DNA of 64,000 nucleotides from Granulicella aggregans. Lineage in GTDB: Bacteria > Acidobacteriota > Terriglobia > Terriglobales > Acidobacteriaceae. Shown piece after piece: positions 34,058 through 42,857 of this stretch. The DNA lies in NCBI RefSeq assembly GCF_025685565.1, contig NZ_JAGSYE010000004.1, forward strand, positions 186,001-250,000, in the 5' to 3' direction. The position numbers and the translations under genes were made by a program. The notes beneath the pieces are model-generated. The model did no database searches. It had not been told where the DNA came from and saw only the letters and a program-made list of their open reading frames with translations. Position 1 is the stretch's first letter, and each line of letters begins with the position of its first letter.

Positions 34058-36169
34058 TCAGGGAACAATTCTCCGCCGGGCCACTGCGGTAAACCACAAG
34101 CTCCGCCCGCAATCGGTGCTGTAGAGAACTGTCTTCGAATCCTCTTCCCATATGGGTTGAATCTGATTGCACGGCACATCTGCGATACGCCGCGTCATTC
34201 CGTTCTCCTGGTCGCGAAGCCATAGATTCCATCCGTTGCCATCGAACCGGCTGTATACCATCCAACGTCCGTCCGGAGAGATTGCAGGATAGCGGGATTC
34301 GCCGAGATGGAGCGGAATGTTGTCATGCATAGCATCCATCAGGTAGATCTCCGGCGCGCGTCCGTCCGCGACCGCAGAGAACGCATACTCGTTCTCTGAA
34401 AGAAACGATGCCTCATAGACATTCAGCGAAGGTTCTGTCAGTGCCAACTCGCGCACACCATCTTCCGCAAACGCTGCCCGCTCCATCAATCGTCCATGCC
34501 CATGGTCATCTCGAATGTAGGTAAGGTCTTTTCCATTCGCGGAGAGCATCGGTTCTCGCGCGTCATCGACGACAACCTTCCAACCACGCGGTGCATCGAC
34601 GATCTGCGAGTGCGGACTCGTGGCGTGCTCCACCAGGAGGCTCTCCGGCCCGCTGCTGGCAAATGAAAGATCGTCCGGGAGTCCGGCAACCGCGGTCGGT
34701 GCCAAATCATTCTGAGCGTCTGGAACCAAGTGGTAACCTGCGAAGGTGAACGCGATATAGCGAACTCCCCGGCCTGCGGGATGTGGCTGCGCATTCAGAA
34801 GTCCCTCGCCCTGTAACGGCAATCGATAGGCGTACTCCGATCGCGCGGAACCTTCTCGCTGAAAAGTAGAGAAGACGCTGACGACTGCGACGGCTGCCAT
34901 CGCGGCGGCCCATAGGTAGGTCTCCACTCCTTTCGGAGTCTTCTCGGCGTCCGGATCACGCCACAACAGCCAATAGTTCGCAGCCAGAAAAGCAAGCAGC
35001 AACGGAAGTCGCGCGAGCTGTAACAGCGCCAACGCTCCCGCCATCTTCTCTGGACTCGGCAATGGCAAGCCAATGCCAAGATAGAGCATCGCCAAACCAA
35101 GAGCCCAGCCGTAACGCCTCGCCTGTATCAGCACCGCAGTCAGCACGCAGAGAGGCAGCGCCATCAGAATGAAGTTGTAGAGCGCTGGCACAGTGGAGAT
35201 CGTGAGCGATGCCGTGAGCAACGCCGACAGTTCAAGCTGGATGCGGCTCCGGCTGGTGTTTGCTCGACGGATGAGCAGAACAGCCGGTGCCAAAACGAGC
35301 ATCTGCAGCACCGGCATCAGCAGTGCAAAGCACAGGAGCGAGTTATGCCACGGATGCGGATTCCACTGCGGCTCCGAGAGAAAGAGCCGATGAAGAATGC
35401 CCGAGATGGAAGCGCTCGGCACATACGGCGGCATCGCCTCGCCACGCAGAGTCCACGGCAAAATCTCATGAAGATAAGTCCGATGCACATTCCAGCCAAA
35501 GACCGCGATCGAAGCGCCAGCAGCTAGCAAAAGTGTTAGCAGGGCCGACCCCAGTAGCTGCCACTCTCTGCGCCGCAGAAAAAATAACAGAAATAAAACC
35601 GGAAATACCTTGCAAGCCGCAGCGACTGCTATAAGCGCGCCTGCCGCCACATGCCATCCTCGAAGATAGGACCAGCAAGCAGTAACGAGGAGCAGCAGCA
35701 GAATCACATAGTACTGCCCGAACTCCAAGTTTCTATGGAATGGAAAACACAGGGCGAAGGCGAGTCCGACACGCTGGATACTAAGCCCAGTCATCGACCT
35801 AAGCATCCAGACAATCGGGACCAGCGATGCCAAGCTCAGCAGAATCCACGCATGCTTAGCAGCCAGTGGTGCAAGTCCCGCGAACGGTAACATTGCCAGC
35901 GTAGAAAACGGTGTAATCGGCAAAAGGCCGATGACCCTTATGTTCACGGCGCGATGGTCCTTCTCACGCTCGATCCAGGACCAGTCATACATCCGCGCGG
36001 AATCATAACCTTCATGCACCAGCCGAGCCGACATGTAGTAGTTGGGGAAGTCCGTGTTCAGGGTCTTCCATGCTCTGGGGAGTGTATGGGCGGCAAGGTA
36101 AAGCAGCGCCAGCGTGATGACGATGCGTTCTAGCCACGAGGCCGCGCGTTGATTGCAGGTGAGAGTCAT
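34058..36169 (-). CDS. GT-C (DUF2029/GT87-like) membrane protein fused to beta-propeller repeats
   Basis: The 703-residue product begins with a DUF2029-like mannosyltransferase half of about 10-11 helices, with the aspartate loop LNTDFPNYYMSARL after helix 1 and HRNLEFGQYYVILLLL. From about residue 450 the chain is extracytoplasmic and contains PD40/TolB-type blades (SRYPAISPDGRWMVYSRFDG, IQPIWEEDSKTVLYSTDCG). GT-C enzymes use polyprenyl-phosphate sugars on the outer face. The fused propeller is unusual. Last gene of the radical-SAM operon (ATGA overlap). Confidence 0.82.
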   Translation of the reverse strand: MTLTCNQRAASWLERIVITLALLYLAAHTLPRAWKTLNTDFPNYYMSARLVHEGYDSARMYDWSWIEREKDHRAVNIRVIGLLPITPFSTLAMLPFAGLAPLAAKHAWILLSLASLVPIVWMLRSMTGLSIQRVGLAFALCFPFHRNLEFGQYYVILLLLLVTACWSYLRGWHVAAGALIAVAAACKVFPVLFLLFFLRRREWQLLGSALLTLLLAAGASIAVFGWNVHRTYLHEILPWTLRGEAMPPYVPSASISGILHRLFLSEPQWNPHPWHNSLLCFALLMPVLQMLVLAPAVLLIRRANTSRSRIQLELSALLTASLTISTVPALYNFILMALPLCVLTAVLIQARRYGWALGLAMLYLGIGLPLPSPEKMAGALALLQLARLPLLLAFLAANYWLLWRDPDAEKTPKGVETYLWAAAMAAVAVVSVFSTFQREGSARSEYAYRLPLQGEGLLNAQPHPAGRGVRYIAFTFAGYHLVPDAQNDLAPTAVAGLPDDLSFASSGPESLLVEHATSPHSQIVDAPRGWKVVVDDAREPMLSANGKDLTYIRDDHGHGRLMERAAFAEDGVRELALTEPSLNVYEASFLSENEYAFSAVADGRAPEIYLMDAMHDNIPLHLGESRYPAISPDGRWMVYSRFDGNGWNLWLRDQENGMTRRIADVPCNQIQPIWEEDSKTVLYSTDCGRSLWFTAVARRRIVP

Positions 36170-37425
36170 GATCGAGTTCCTTGCCGTCTCAACGACAACT
36201 CAATGACATCCGCCGCATGTGCGAGTCCATCCGAGGCGCAAACTGCTGCCTTCATCCGCATGGCCGCATCGCGATATCCGGGTTGACCAAGTAGAGTATG
36301 CAGTGCAGTGCGGATCGCTCCTGCGGAAAGATCCTTTGCCGGTAGAGCCAGAGCAACACCGCACCGCTCCAAACGTGCCGCCACCGCGGGCTGATCGAAG
36401 GCCCTCGGGATCACAATCGTTGGCTTGCCTTCCCTCAGTGTCTCGAGCGCCGTATTGAGGCCGCCGTGGCTGATGACGATGTCGGCCCTCTTCAAAATCT
36501 CAAGCTGTGGAAGGGCTTTCACTACGATCGCGTCTCCAGGAAGTCCGTGAAGACTCTCAGGCCCACGGCGCCCACCGAGCGAGATCACCAACTGCAGACA
36601 AAGTTCGTTACAGGCCTCTGCAATCAAATGGAAGAGCGCCAGGTCACTGCGGCGAGAGGTTCCAAAGGTCGCATAAACCATCGTTCGACCGTCGAGGCGG
36701 CCCCATGGAAAATCCATCGCTGGCCGCGTTGCCTCATCCACGAGTGGACCTGCATAGTGGAAGTTATAAGGAAGTGTGGTCCGCGGAAGATCCAGGCACT
36801 GTGGAAGCTGCGTGATGTGTGCAAGCTCCGGAAACTTCCGCTTCACCTGACCTATCGGACCCAGCCCCACGGTTCTCCGAAGTGCGTCCAGCCGACGCCG
36901 GACGGGGCCTCGCATGCGCAGCACCGACACCTGATGACACTCGCGTTGCACTCTTTCTATGAGAGTTTCCCTGGACGCAATACTCCGAGGTCCGTCCCAT
37001 CCGAAGTTGTGCGGTACGGATGTCGAGATAACAACATAAGGCAGACGTAATATCTCCGCCACCGTAGGGCCCGCGAGCGCAATCTCATCCATGATGATCG
37101 CGTCGATCCCACGGCCTGCCATCGCCGGCGGCACCTGTCGCAGAAACAACTCCATGTCGAAGACGATCCGATCGATGCCGTCACGCAGCGCGACGATCTC
37201 CTGCATGAACTTCCATCTGTACGCGAGTCTGCTGCTCGTGGCAGGACGAGCGGCAGAGGAAGTGATGGAACAGAACTCCAACCCGTGCAGGCGTACGTGC
37301 TCCTCCAACTCTGCTGTCTGGAAGAACGTAACCCGATGCCCACGCGCGACCAACTCTCTGGCCAACGCAATCAACGGATTCAGATGGCCGGCTCCCTTGT
37401 AAGACAAGACCCCGAAGTGTGACAT
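36166..37425 (-). CDS. GT1/MGT-family glycosyltransferase (macrolide or carotenoid type)
   Basis: The 419-residue GT-B enzyme starts with FGVLSYKGAGHLNPLIALAREL (acceptor domain, catalytic His). The donor signature is ADIVISHGGLNTALETLREGKPTIVIPRAFDQPAVAARLE, the usual HxGxxT/DQ region of UGT/CrtX/MGT enzymes. It glycosylates small lipophilic acceptors with UDP-sugars. Its ATG directly abuts the amidohydrolase stop. Confidence 0.9.
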   Translation of the reverse strand: MSHFGVLSYKGAGHLNPLIALARELVARGHRVTFFQTAELEEHVRLHGLEFCSITSSAARPATSSRLAYRWKFMQEIVALRDGIDRIVFDMELFLRQVPPAMAGRGIDAIIMDEIALAGPTVAEILRLPYVVISTSVPHNFGWDGPRSIASRETLIERVQRECHQVSVLRMRGPVRRRLDALRRTVGLGPIGQVKRKFPELAHITQLPQCLDLPRTTLPYNFHYAGPLVDEATRPAMDFPWGRLDGRTMVYATFGTSRRSDLALFHLIAEACNELCLQLVISLGGRRGPESLHGLPGDAIVVKALPQLEILKRADIVISHGGLNTALETLREGKPTIVIPRAFDQPAVAARLERCGVALALPAKDLSAGAIRTALHTLLGQPGYRDAAMRMKAAVCASDGLAHAADVIELSLRRQGTRS

Positions 37426-38706
37426 CTAGGCTCCAACCCAACGAAGGGCCGCACTTCTAAGTGGCCGACCACCTAGCCGCACGCTGTCCTCACCCAACAC
37501 CGCTTCGGCCTGCCGCAATAACTCGTAGACAGGCGCACGCAGCCATCGAATTGTTCCATCAATCCATAGCGGTTCAAGTCCGTCTCGCGCCGTAGGTGGC
37601 AGCCTATGCCAGACACTCTCAGAGGCAAGTTGCACACAACCGCCGATCATCACAAACTCCACATCCTGCGTGGAGAGAGACGCCAGCGTCTCTGCCGGGC
37701 TGCGACCCTCATCGAGAACCGCAATCAAATCACCCACCCCATCCTTCTTCACCGCTCCCTCACCGTCACGCAGTCGCAGAGCCCTAGCCGGATTCTCGGT
37801 CACCATGGCGTACATCTTGGTAGGCGCTATCTCGCACTGTCGCATTCCAAATCTGATCTCATCCAACAGATCGCCTATGGCAGTCAGTGGAGAATCGTTT
37901 CCCAGCGAGAGATTCTCCATCCCATTCATAAGCTCCATGTCAGGCAGGCGATGGAACAGGAAATCATTCGACGAAGGGCAGACGATCAGCGACGCTTCCC
38001 GCTCCCGCAACAGATCGATCCCCGCTTCATCGAGCGCCAGCCCATGGACAAGGACGGTGTGCGTGCCCAGAACGCCGAGCCGATTTAGCTCAGCAAGCTC
38101 CTGCTCTGCTTGGGCGTCGATTCCTTCACAAGCATGCAGGATAAAGGGAGCGTCTGCTGTCGTGGCTTCATAAGCCTTGAGAAGGTCGCCTCCTAGCGCG
38201 ACGGAGTGACTCCATCCGTATTGCTGCACCACTCTGACGGGAAATTTTTCTTTCTGCAACTCCGGCCAGAGAGTGTCGTGATGACATACCGTAGTCACAC
38301 CGCAGAGAAGATTGCGAATCCCGCCCCACCACAATCGAACGCGCTTCGGAACAGAGTGATGGGTTGCGATGACATCCGCAAACTTGCGATGAATTTCCTC
38401 TCCCCACTCCACGTAATTTCCATAAGGTCGATCTCCGAGCCGCGGATAAAGTGCGAACTGCAGATGATCGTGCGCGTTCACCAGTCCCGGCAGAACCAGG
38501 TGCCCGGTCAAATCGATGTCGATTGATGAGCCTCGCGGGGAAGACAATAGAGACGCATCCGTTCCAACATGCACTATCCGGCCCGCGTCGATCTGGATCG
38601 AACCCCAATCACTATCCATCGACCCATTCGCATAGCGGACTCCACGAAGGACCGCATCGCCTTGCCTCGGTCTGTGGGCAAGCTCACGCATCTCTCTTCG
38701 CCACAT
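37426..38706 (-). CDS. Amidohydrolase (aminohydrolase/deaminase type)
   Basis: About 426 residues with the TIM-barrel metal site: GLVNAHDHLQF (HxH-like), HACEGIDAQ, LVHGLAL, and GNDSPLTA (catalytic Asp). These place it among guanine/cytosine deaminase and chlorohydrolase relatives (subtype III). It would remove an amino or similar group from a heterocycle; the substrate is unknown. ATG 38706 lies in the end of the methyltransferase gene; 38691 is an alternative start. Confidence 0.83.
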   Translation of the reverse strand: MWRREMRELAHRPRQGDAVLRGVRYANGSMDSDWGSIQIDAGRIVHVGTDASLLSSPRGSSIDIDLTGHLVLPGLVNAHDHLQFALYPRLGDRPYGNYVEWGEEIHRKFADVIATHHSVPKRVRLWWGGIRNLLCGVTTVCHHDTLWPELQKEKFPVRVVQQYGWSHSVALGGDLLKAYEATTADAPFILHACEGIDAQAEQELAELNRLGVLGTHTVLVHGLALDEAGIDLLREREASLIVCPSSNDFLFHRLPDMELMNGMENLSLGNDSPLTAIGDLLDEIRFGMRQCEIAPTKMYAMVTENPARALRLRDGEGAVKKDGVGDLIAVLDEGRSPAETLASLSTQDVEFVMIGGCVQLASESVWHRLPPTARDGLEPLWIDGTIRWLRAPVYELLRQAEAVLGEDSVRLGGRPLRSAALRWVGA

Positions 38707-39640
38707 AAACGCGAAACCGTGATGGCTCGCGACGACGGCGCAACATCGCAACGATCGGACGCATCTTCCACTTGAAGCCGTAGTTCGGCGAATGCGCGGT
38801 CCACTGAATCGACAATTGTGTCTCGAGCTTGCGCAACCGCTCGTCCGTCAGATATTCCAAGTTGGAGACGGAGTCGGAGGCAGTCCCGTAGCGCTGAATG
38901 AAAGCGGCCTGACGTTCCGCGATCATCTGCTGCCCGCTCTCCTCTCGCGAGTACCAGGGAGTATCGCTGATGATCACACGTCCGTCGTCCTTCAGGCATC
39001 GAAGCGCCTCGCGTAGCGTCGCCTCGTAGTCTTCCGAGTAATGAAACGATGCGTTGAACACAATCGCATCGAACTGTCCATCCCGAAAAGGCAGGCGCGT
39101 CATCTCCGCTTGAAACCGCGGTATGGATTGGGGCAGATGTCTGTCGTAGTGCGCACCCGCAGCCAACCCATCCTGCCTGTTCGTCAGCAGGTCCACCGCC
39201 ACAGGTTGATAGCCAGCAAGGGCCAGGCGAAAACTCATCCAGCAATTTCCCGCGCCGAGGTCTAATACTTTAAGCCCGGACCCGGCAGGTCGGAGGACAC
39301 CGTTCATAAGATGTTCGAAGCTTCTCGCACGAATCTCCCACTGCTTTTGATTCCGGCCCGATGCATCGTGATAAGGCAGGCCAAGGTAGTAGTCGTCGGT
39401 ATCGCTGCCGCGGCCTTCAGCCGCGCGAATTCCCTCGTAGTCGTGGATGAAGTCCGCATAGTGCTCCGCTCGTCCCGGAGGCAGCGCCTGCACCACTCCG
39501 TCTGCGATCCTAATCTGAAATCCACACTTCGCGCAGTCCAGCATGTCAACATCAGCGAAGCAACGAGGACAACGAAGAGCAACTCCCACGGCATAGGCGT
39601 CACTGGCTGCGATGCTGTCTTGTAAGCCTGCCTCGATCAC
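38684..39640 (-). CDS. SAM-dependent methyltransferase with N-terminal zinc ribbon
   Basis: The 318-residue product has a zinc ribbon at residues 25-38 (CPRCFADVDMLDCAKC) and then a class I methyltransferase: VLDLGAGNCWMSF (motif I), PVAVDLL, FDAIVFNASFHYSED, and CLKDDGRVIISD. The N-terminal ribbon resembles RlmA or Trm112-like arrangements. The GTG start overlaps the radical-SAM stop. It probably methylates the pathway intermediate. Confidence 0.85.
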   Translation of the reverse strand: MIEAGLQDSIAASDAYAVGVALRCPRCFADVDMLDCAKCGFQIRIADGVVQALPPGRAEHYADFIHDYEGIRAAEGRGSDTDDYYLGLPYHDASGRNQKQWEIRARSFEHLMNGVLRPAGSGLKVLDLGAGNCWMSFRLALAGYQPVAVDLLTNRQDGLAAGAHYDRHLPQSIPRFQAEMTRLPFRDGQFDAIVFNASFHYSEDYEATLREALRCLKDDGRVIISDTPWYSREESGQQMIAERQAAFIQRYGTASDSVSNLEYLTDERLRKLETQLSIQWTAHSPNYGFKWKMRPIVAMLRRRREPSRFRVYVAKRDA

Positions 39641-41139
39641 GCTATACCTCCCGGTGTAGGTACGAAGCTTTCAATCTGCACTAGCGCGGGCGATGACAGC
39701 GTCAACTCATCGAAGCCTTCCAGTGCCTCAAGGTCCCGGCACTCCGGCTCCAGCTCATTCACCGTCTTCCAGAGTTCATACACTCTGGCCGTGGTCGCGC
39801 TTGAAGTGGGCACCTGGCTCCACGAGTCCACCTCTGCATGCAGCGCATTGCGTACAGCGCGATAGAAGTCCGTCGTATACGCGGCCTTGAACATGATGCA
39901 CAGATCGTCGCTGTGGCTCCAATTGCGCTTCTTCCCGAGCTGAGTCCGCACCTTCTCATAGAACGCGGTGCCGGGCAGCGGGTACGAGAACGAGATTCCG
40001 ATATCGTCAGGCCGATTCTCCCGGACGAATTCGATGGTCTCCTGAATCTCGTTCCGGCCCTCCCCCGGATAGCCGAACTGCAGAAAGAAACACGCTCGTA
40101 TGCCCGCCTCCTTCAACCGGCGGCGCGCGACGACGACCGCAGGCAGGCTGAGCCCTTTGTCCATCGCGTTCAGCACACTCTGTGATCCGGATTCCACGCC
40201 CATCCATACCTCCGCGCACCCTGCCGCTTTCAGATGCTGGACCGTATCCTTCGTCATCAGGTCCGCACGCGACTGGACCTTGAATGGCACGGCAGCGTCA
40301 CGCCGGGTTACCTCTTCGGCAAACTCTTCCACCCAATGATGATTGAGTGCGAAGACGTCGTCGCCGAACCAGATGTGCTGCGCCCCCGCTCTCTTCAACA
40401 CCGCCATCTCTTCAGCCACAGCCGCAGCCGCACGCAGGTGAAATTTATTGCCTGAGATCGGCTTGGCACACCAGTTACAACGATAGGGACATCCGCGGCT
40501 CGACACCATGTTCGTGGAGAAGTACCCATGGGCATCCATCCAAGCTTTGCGATAGGGCTCGAGGTCGATAAGATCGCGCGCGGGCACCGAGAGCTGCGAC
40601 CATTCAGGATTCTTCGCCAGGTGATTCCCACTTCGCACTGGCTGACCAGTCTCATCTCTCCGCACCAGCCCATCGAGCATTGGAATTGGAATCGCGTCAC
40701 CTTTCAGCACTGCGGCGCATAGCTGTGTCAGCGTCTCTTCGGCCTCGCCGCAGAGCACATAATCGAAACCGTTCTCCAGGAATAAGCCAGGGTTATCGGT
40801 CGAGTCCGACCCATGCACGACCGTCAGGATGCGCCGGTTATGCGCCACTCCCGCCATCTCCCACGCGACCTCGCGCATCCGCGTAAGACACATCTTCGAG
40901 AGGAAGTTGAAGTCGTCTTCGTAGACCGCCACGATCTTCGGTTGCTCTGCGTCTAGCATGGCGACAAACGCAGCCGAGGGCTCCTCAAGCATCGAGTCGA
41001 AGACCGCTACTGAGATGCCCATCTCGCGTAGCGCGGAAGCCGCATAGAGAGTGCCTATCGGAGCATAAGGCTGCATCTTGCGCAATTGCTTGGGGTCGTA
41101 GCCCAGATGATAGGAATGAGTAATCAGGACATCGGCCAC
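39637..41139 (-). CDS. B12-binding-domain radical SAM enzyme
   Basis: The 500-residue product has an N-terminal cobalamin-binding-like domain (APIGTLYAASALREMGISVAVFDS), then the radical SAM cluster motif RGCPYRCNWCAKP (CxxxCxxC) near residue 216. The core includes IWFGDDVFALN, EVWMGVESGSQSVL and FFLQFGYPGEG. The C-terminal tail of about 120 residues is unassigned. Such enzymes (BchE/HpnJ-like) do C-methylation, ring formation or rearrangement. First gene of a five-gene operon behind array G. Confidence 0.9.
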   Translation of the reverse strand: MADVLITHSYHLGYDPKQLRKMQPYAPIGTLYAASALREMGISVAVFDSMLEEPSAAFVAMLDAEQPKIVAVYEDDFNFLSKMCLTRMREVAWEMAGVAHNRRILTVVHGSDSTDNPGLFLENGFDYVLCGEAEETLTQLCAAVLKGDAIPIPMLDGLVRRDETGQPVRSGNHLAKNPEWSQLSVPARDLIDLEPYRKAWMDAHGYFSTNMVSSRGCPYRCNWCAKPISGNKFHLRAAAAVAEEMAVLKRAGAQHIWFGDDVFALNHHWVEEFAEEVTRRDAAVPFKVQSRADLMTKDTVQHLKAAGCAEVWMGVESGSQSVLNAMDKGLSLPAVVVARRRLKEAGIRACFFLQFGYPGEGRNEIQETIEFVRENRPDDIGISFSYPLPGTAFYEKVRTQLGKKRNWSHSDDLCIMFKAAYTTDFYRAVRNALHAEVDSWSQVPTSSATTARVYELWKTVNELEPECRDLEALEGFDELTLSSPALVQIESFVPTPGGIA

Positions 41140-41237
41140 AATTCACCTCGAAGGCTAGTGCGGCGGTGGCACTTTGGCTGGGACCGCCGCAGGTCATCCT
41201 TGCAGTGAAAACAGCCGGATGACCCTTTGATTGACTT

Positions 41238-41301
41238 AGCCTATTTGGGCGGGAGCAGAGAGTTGTCTCATGATTGTCAGCTACCTGTCATCTGTTTGCT
41301 G
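41238..41301 (-). promoter_or_regulatory. Box array G and -10 for the radical-SAM operon
   Basis: Plus-strand hexamers TTGTCT (41263), TTGTCA (41274), CTGTCA (41285) and TTGCTG (41296) are on an 11-bp period. The -10 box TAGGCT (41243-41238) follows after 19 bp. The leader is about 92 nt. Confidence 0.82.
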
Positions 41302-41340
41302 CTATCTGTTTGAACTGTGCGTGAGCAGCGAAATATGGAT

Positions 41341-41988
41341 CTATCTAGCAATAATCCGGGGCCCGATTCTGCTCGTCAGCATGGAGAGATGCCCCATCTT
41401 GTCGCGTTTCGTGGCTTGATATAGGGCAGCGTGTTCCGTCACGGCAACGTCAGCACTCAGCCTCTCCACGATCTCGATCCCCGACGACTTCACCGCCTGA
41501 ATCTTCTCCGGATTGTTCGTCATCAGGCGAAGAGATCGCACCTTGAGAAACCGAAGGATGTTCACCGCCAGGGCATAGTCTCGAAGGTCGATCGCATGCC
41601 CAAGCCGAAGATTTGCTTCGATCGTGTCCAGTCCCTGGTCCTGTAGCGCATACGCTCGGAGCTTTTCCATCAGGCCAATGCCACGCCCCTCCTGGTGCTC
41701 ATACACCAGCACTCCAGCCCCCACCTCCGCAATCGTGTGCAGGGCCAGTTGAAGCTGGTCGTGGCAGTCGCATCGCAGAGAGTGAAAGATGTCGCCAGTC
41801 GCACACTGCGAGTGAATCCGCACCAGCGGCGGTGTGCTGTAGATTTCTCCCAGTACAAGTGCAACCGCGGTCTCAACTCGCGGTTCTCCTCCATCCACAG
41901 CCGTGTCGATACCCTCAAAAGCATGCAGGCGATATGTCGCTGATCGAGTGGGAAAGTTTATGTCTGCGATTTGCTTTAGTTTGATCAA
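41341..41988 (-). CDS. ribA: GTP cyclohydrolase II
   Basis: The 215-residue stand-alone RibA has zinc site HSQCATGDIFHSLRCDC, catalytic YEHQEGRGIGLMEKL, and RLMTNNPEKIQAV. It opens GTP to the diaminopyrimidine precursor of flavins (also used by toxoflavin- and deazapurine-type pathways). It starts at TTG 41988, 47 bp after the methyltransferase stop. Compared with the canonical YLRQEGRGIGL the HQ variant is slightly unusual. It sits in a biosynthetic operon rather than with ribD/ribE/ribH. Confidence 0.92.
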   Translation of the reverse strand: MIKLKQIADINFPTRSATYRLHAFEGIDTAVDGGEPRVETAVALVLGEIYSTPPLVRIHSQCATGDIFHSLRCDCHDQLQLALHTIAEVGAGVLVYEHQEGRGIGLMEKLRAYALQDQGLDTIEANLRLGHAIDLRDYALAVNILRFLKVRSLRLMTNNPEKIQAVKSSGIEIVERLSADVAVTEHAALYQATKRDKMGHLSMLTSRIGPRIIAR

Positions 41989-42035
41989 CTCAATTCATCT
42001 CCGGGTTCGTCGCCGTCTTCCACCTGTCGGGGCTA

Positions 42036-42857
42036 TCACTTTGTTGAAGGAACGCTCGTCCGGCGGAACTGGTAGAGCACATGATCTCCCAGCATCGCAA
42101 GCGGACCCGCAAGCCCTCGATCAAGCGTCTCCATCGCCTCGAGCAGCCGCGGGTGTCGCGATACCCATGGCTCAGCGGCGCTGGGTGGCACGGTGACTCC
42201 GATGCCGATGCGCTTCTCCAACACAAACCACGGCGCGAAGGCGCGCATCATCTCGCGTTTGCGATGGTAGACCACATGGAACTCGCGCTTGGCCAGCATC
42301 GCCGGAGCCTCACCGCGCATCAGGCGCCGTAGTGCCAGATGGTGGCGCCCGCGCAATACCTCGGTCACCATCTCGCCCGGGCAAAGTGTGCCGAACAAGA
42401 CCAGCATCGCCGGTGCGCCGGGCTTCATAAGTTGCGCCAGGCCACGTGCGACCTGAGATAGATCCACAACGCAATTCAGCGGCGCGAAGTTGGAGAACGC
42501 TCCTTCGAATCTCTCTCCGCCCGCAGCAAAATGCCTCTCCGCAAAGGTCTGCATGTCCTCCGCGGCAGCGACCTCTGCGCGTCCACCCAGAGCTCTGAGC
42601 TTGGCGTTTGCGATGTCCACCATTGTTGGCGAGGGGTCCGTCAGCAGCACCTCATAGCCACGTTCCGCCAGGAAGCTGGCATCCTCACCTGTGCCACCGC
42701 CAAGCTCGAGGATTCGCCCTGCCCTCGGGAACTCCCGCACCAGAGCCGCGCGAACCGCGCGACGCTGTGCCGCGACGCTGAGCCATCTCCCGAAACGGGA
42801 GTCGAAGGTTGGAGCGATCGCATCGAACGCGATAGCTGCTGGCCGCAGAGAGGTCAT
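42036..42857 (-). CDS. Class I SAM-dependent methyltransferase
   Basis: The 273-residue product shows RILELGGGTGEDASFLAERG (motif I), VLLTDPSPTMVDIA (motif II), and FEGAFSNFAPLNCV near the active site. The N-terminal AFDAIAPTFDSRFGRW resembles UbiE/COQ5-type small-molecule methyltransferases. The ATG overlaps the nucleotidyltransferase stop by 4 bp. Substrate unknown. Confidence 0.88.
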   Translation of the reverse strand: MTSLRPAAIAFDAIAPTFDSRFGRWLSVAAQRRAVRAALVREFPRAGRILELGGGTGEDASFLAERGYEVLLTDPSPTMVDIANAKLRALGGRAEVAAAEDMQTFAERHFAAGGERFEGAFSNFAPLNCVVDLSQVARGLAQLMKPGAPAMLVLFGTLCPGEMVTEVLRGRHHLALRRLMRGEAPAMLAKREFHVVYHRKREMMRAFAPWFVLEKRIGIGVTVPPSAAEPWVSRHPRLLEAMETLDRGLAGPLAMLGDHVLYQFRRTSVPSTK

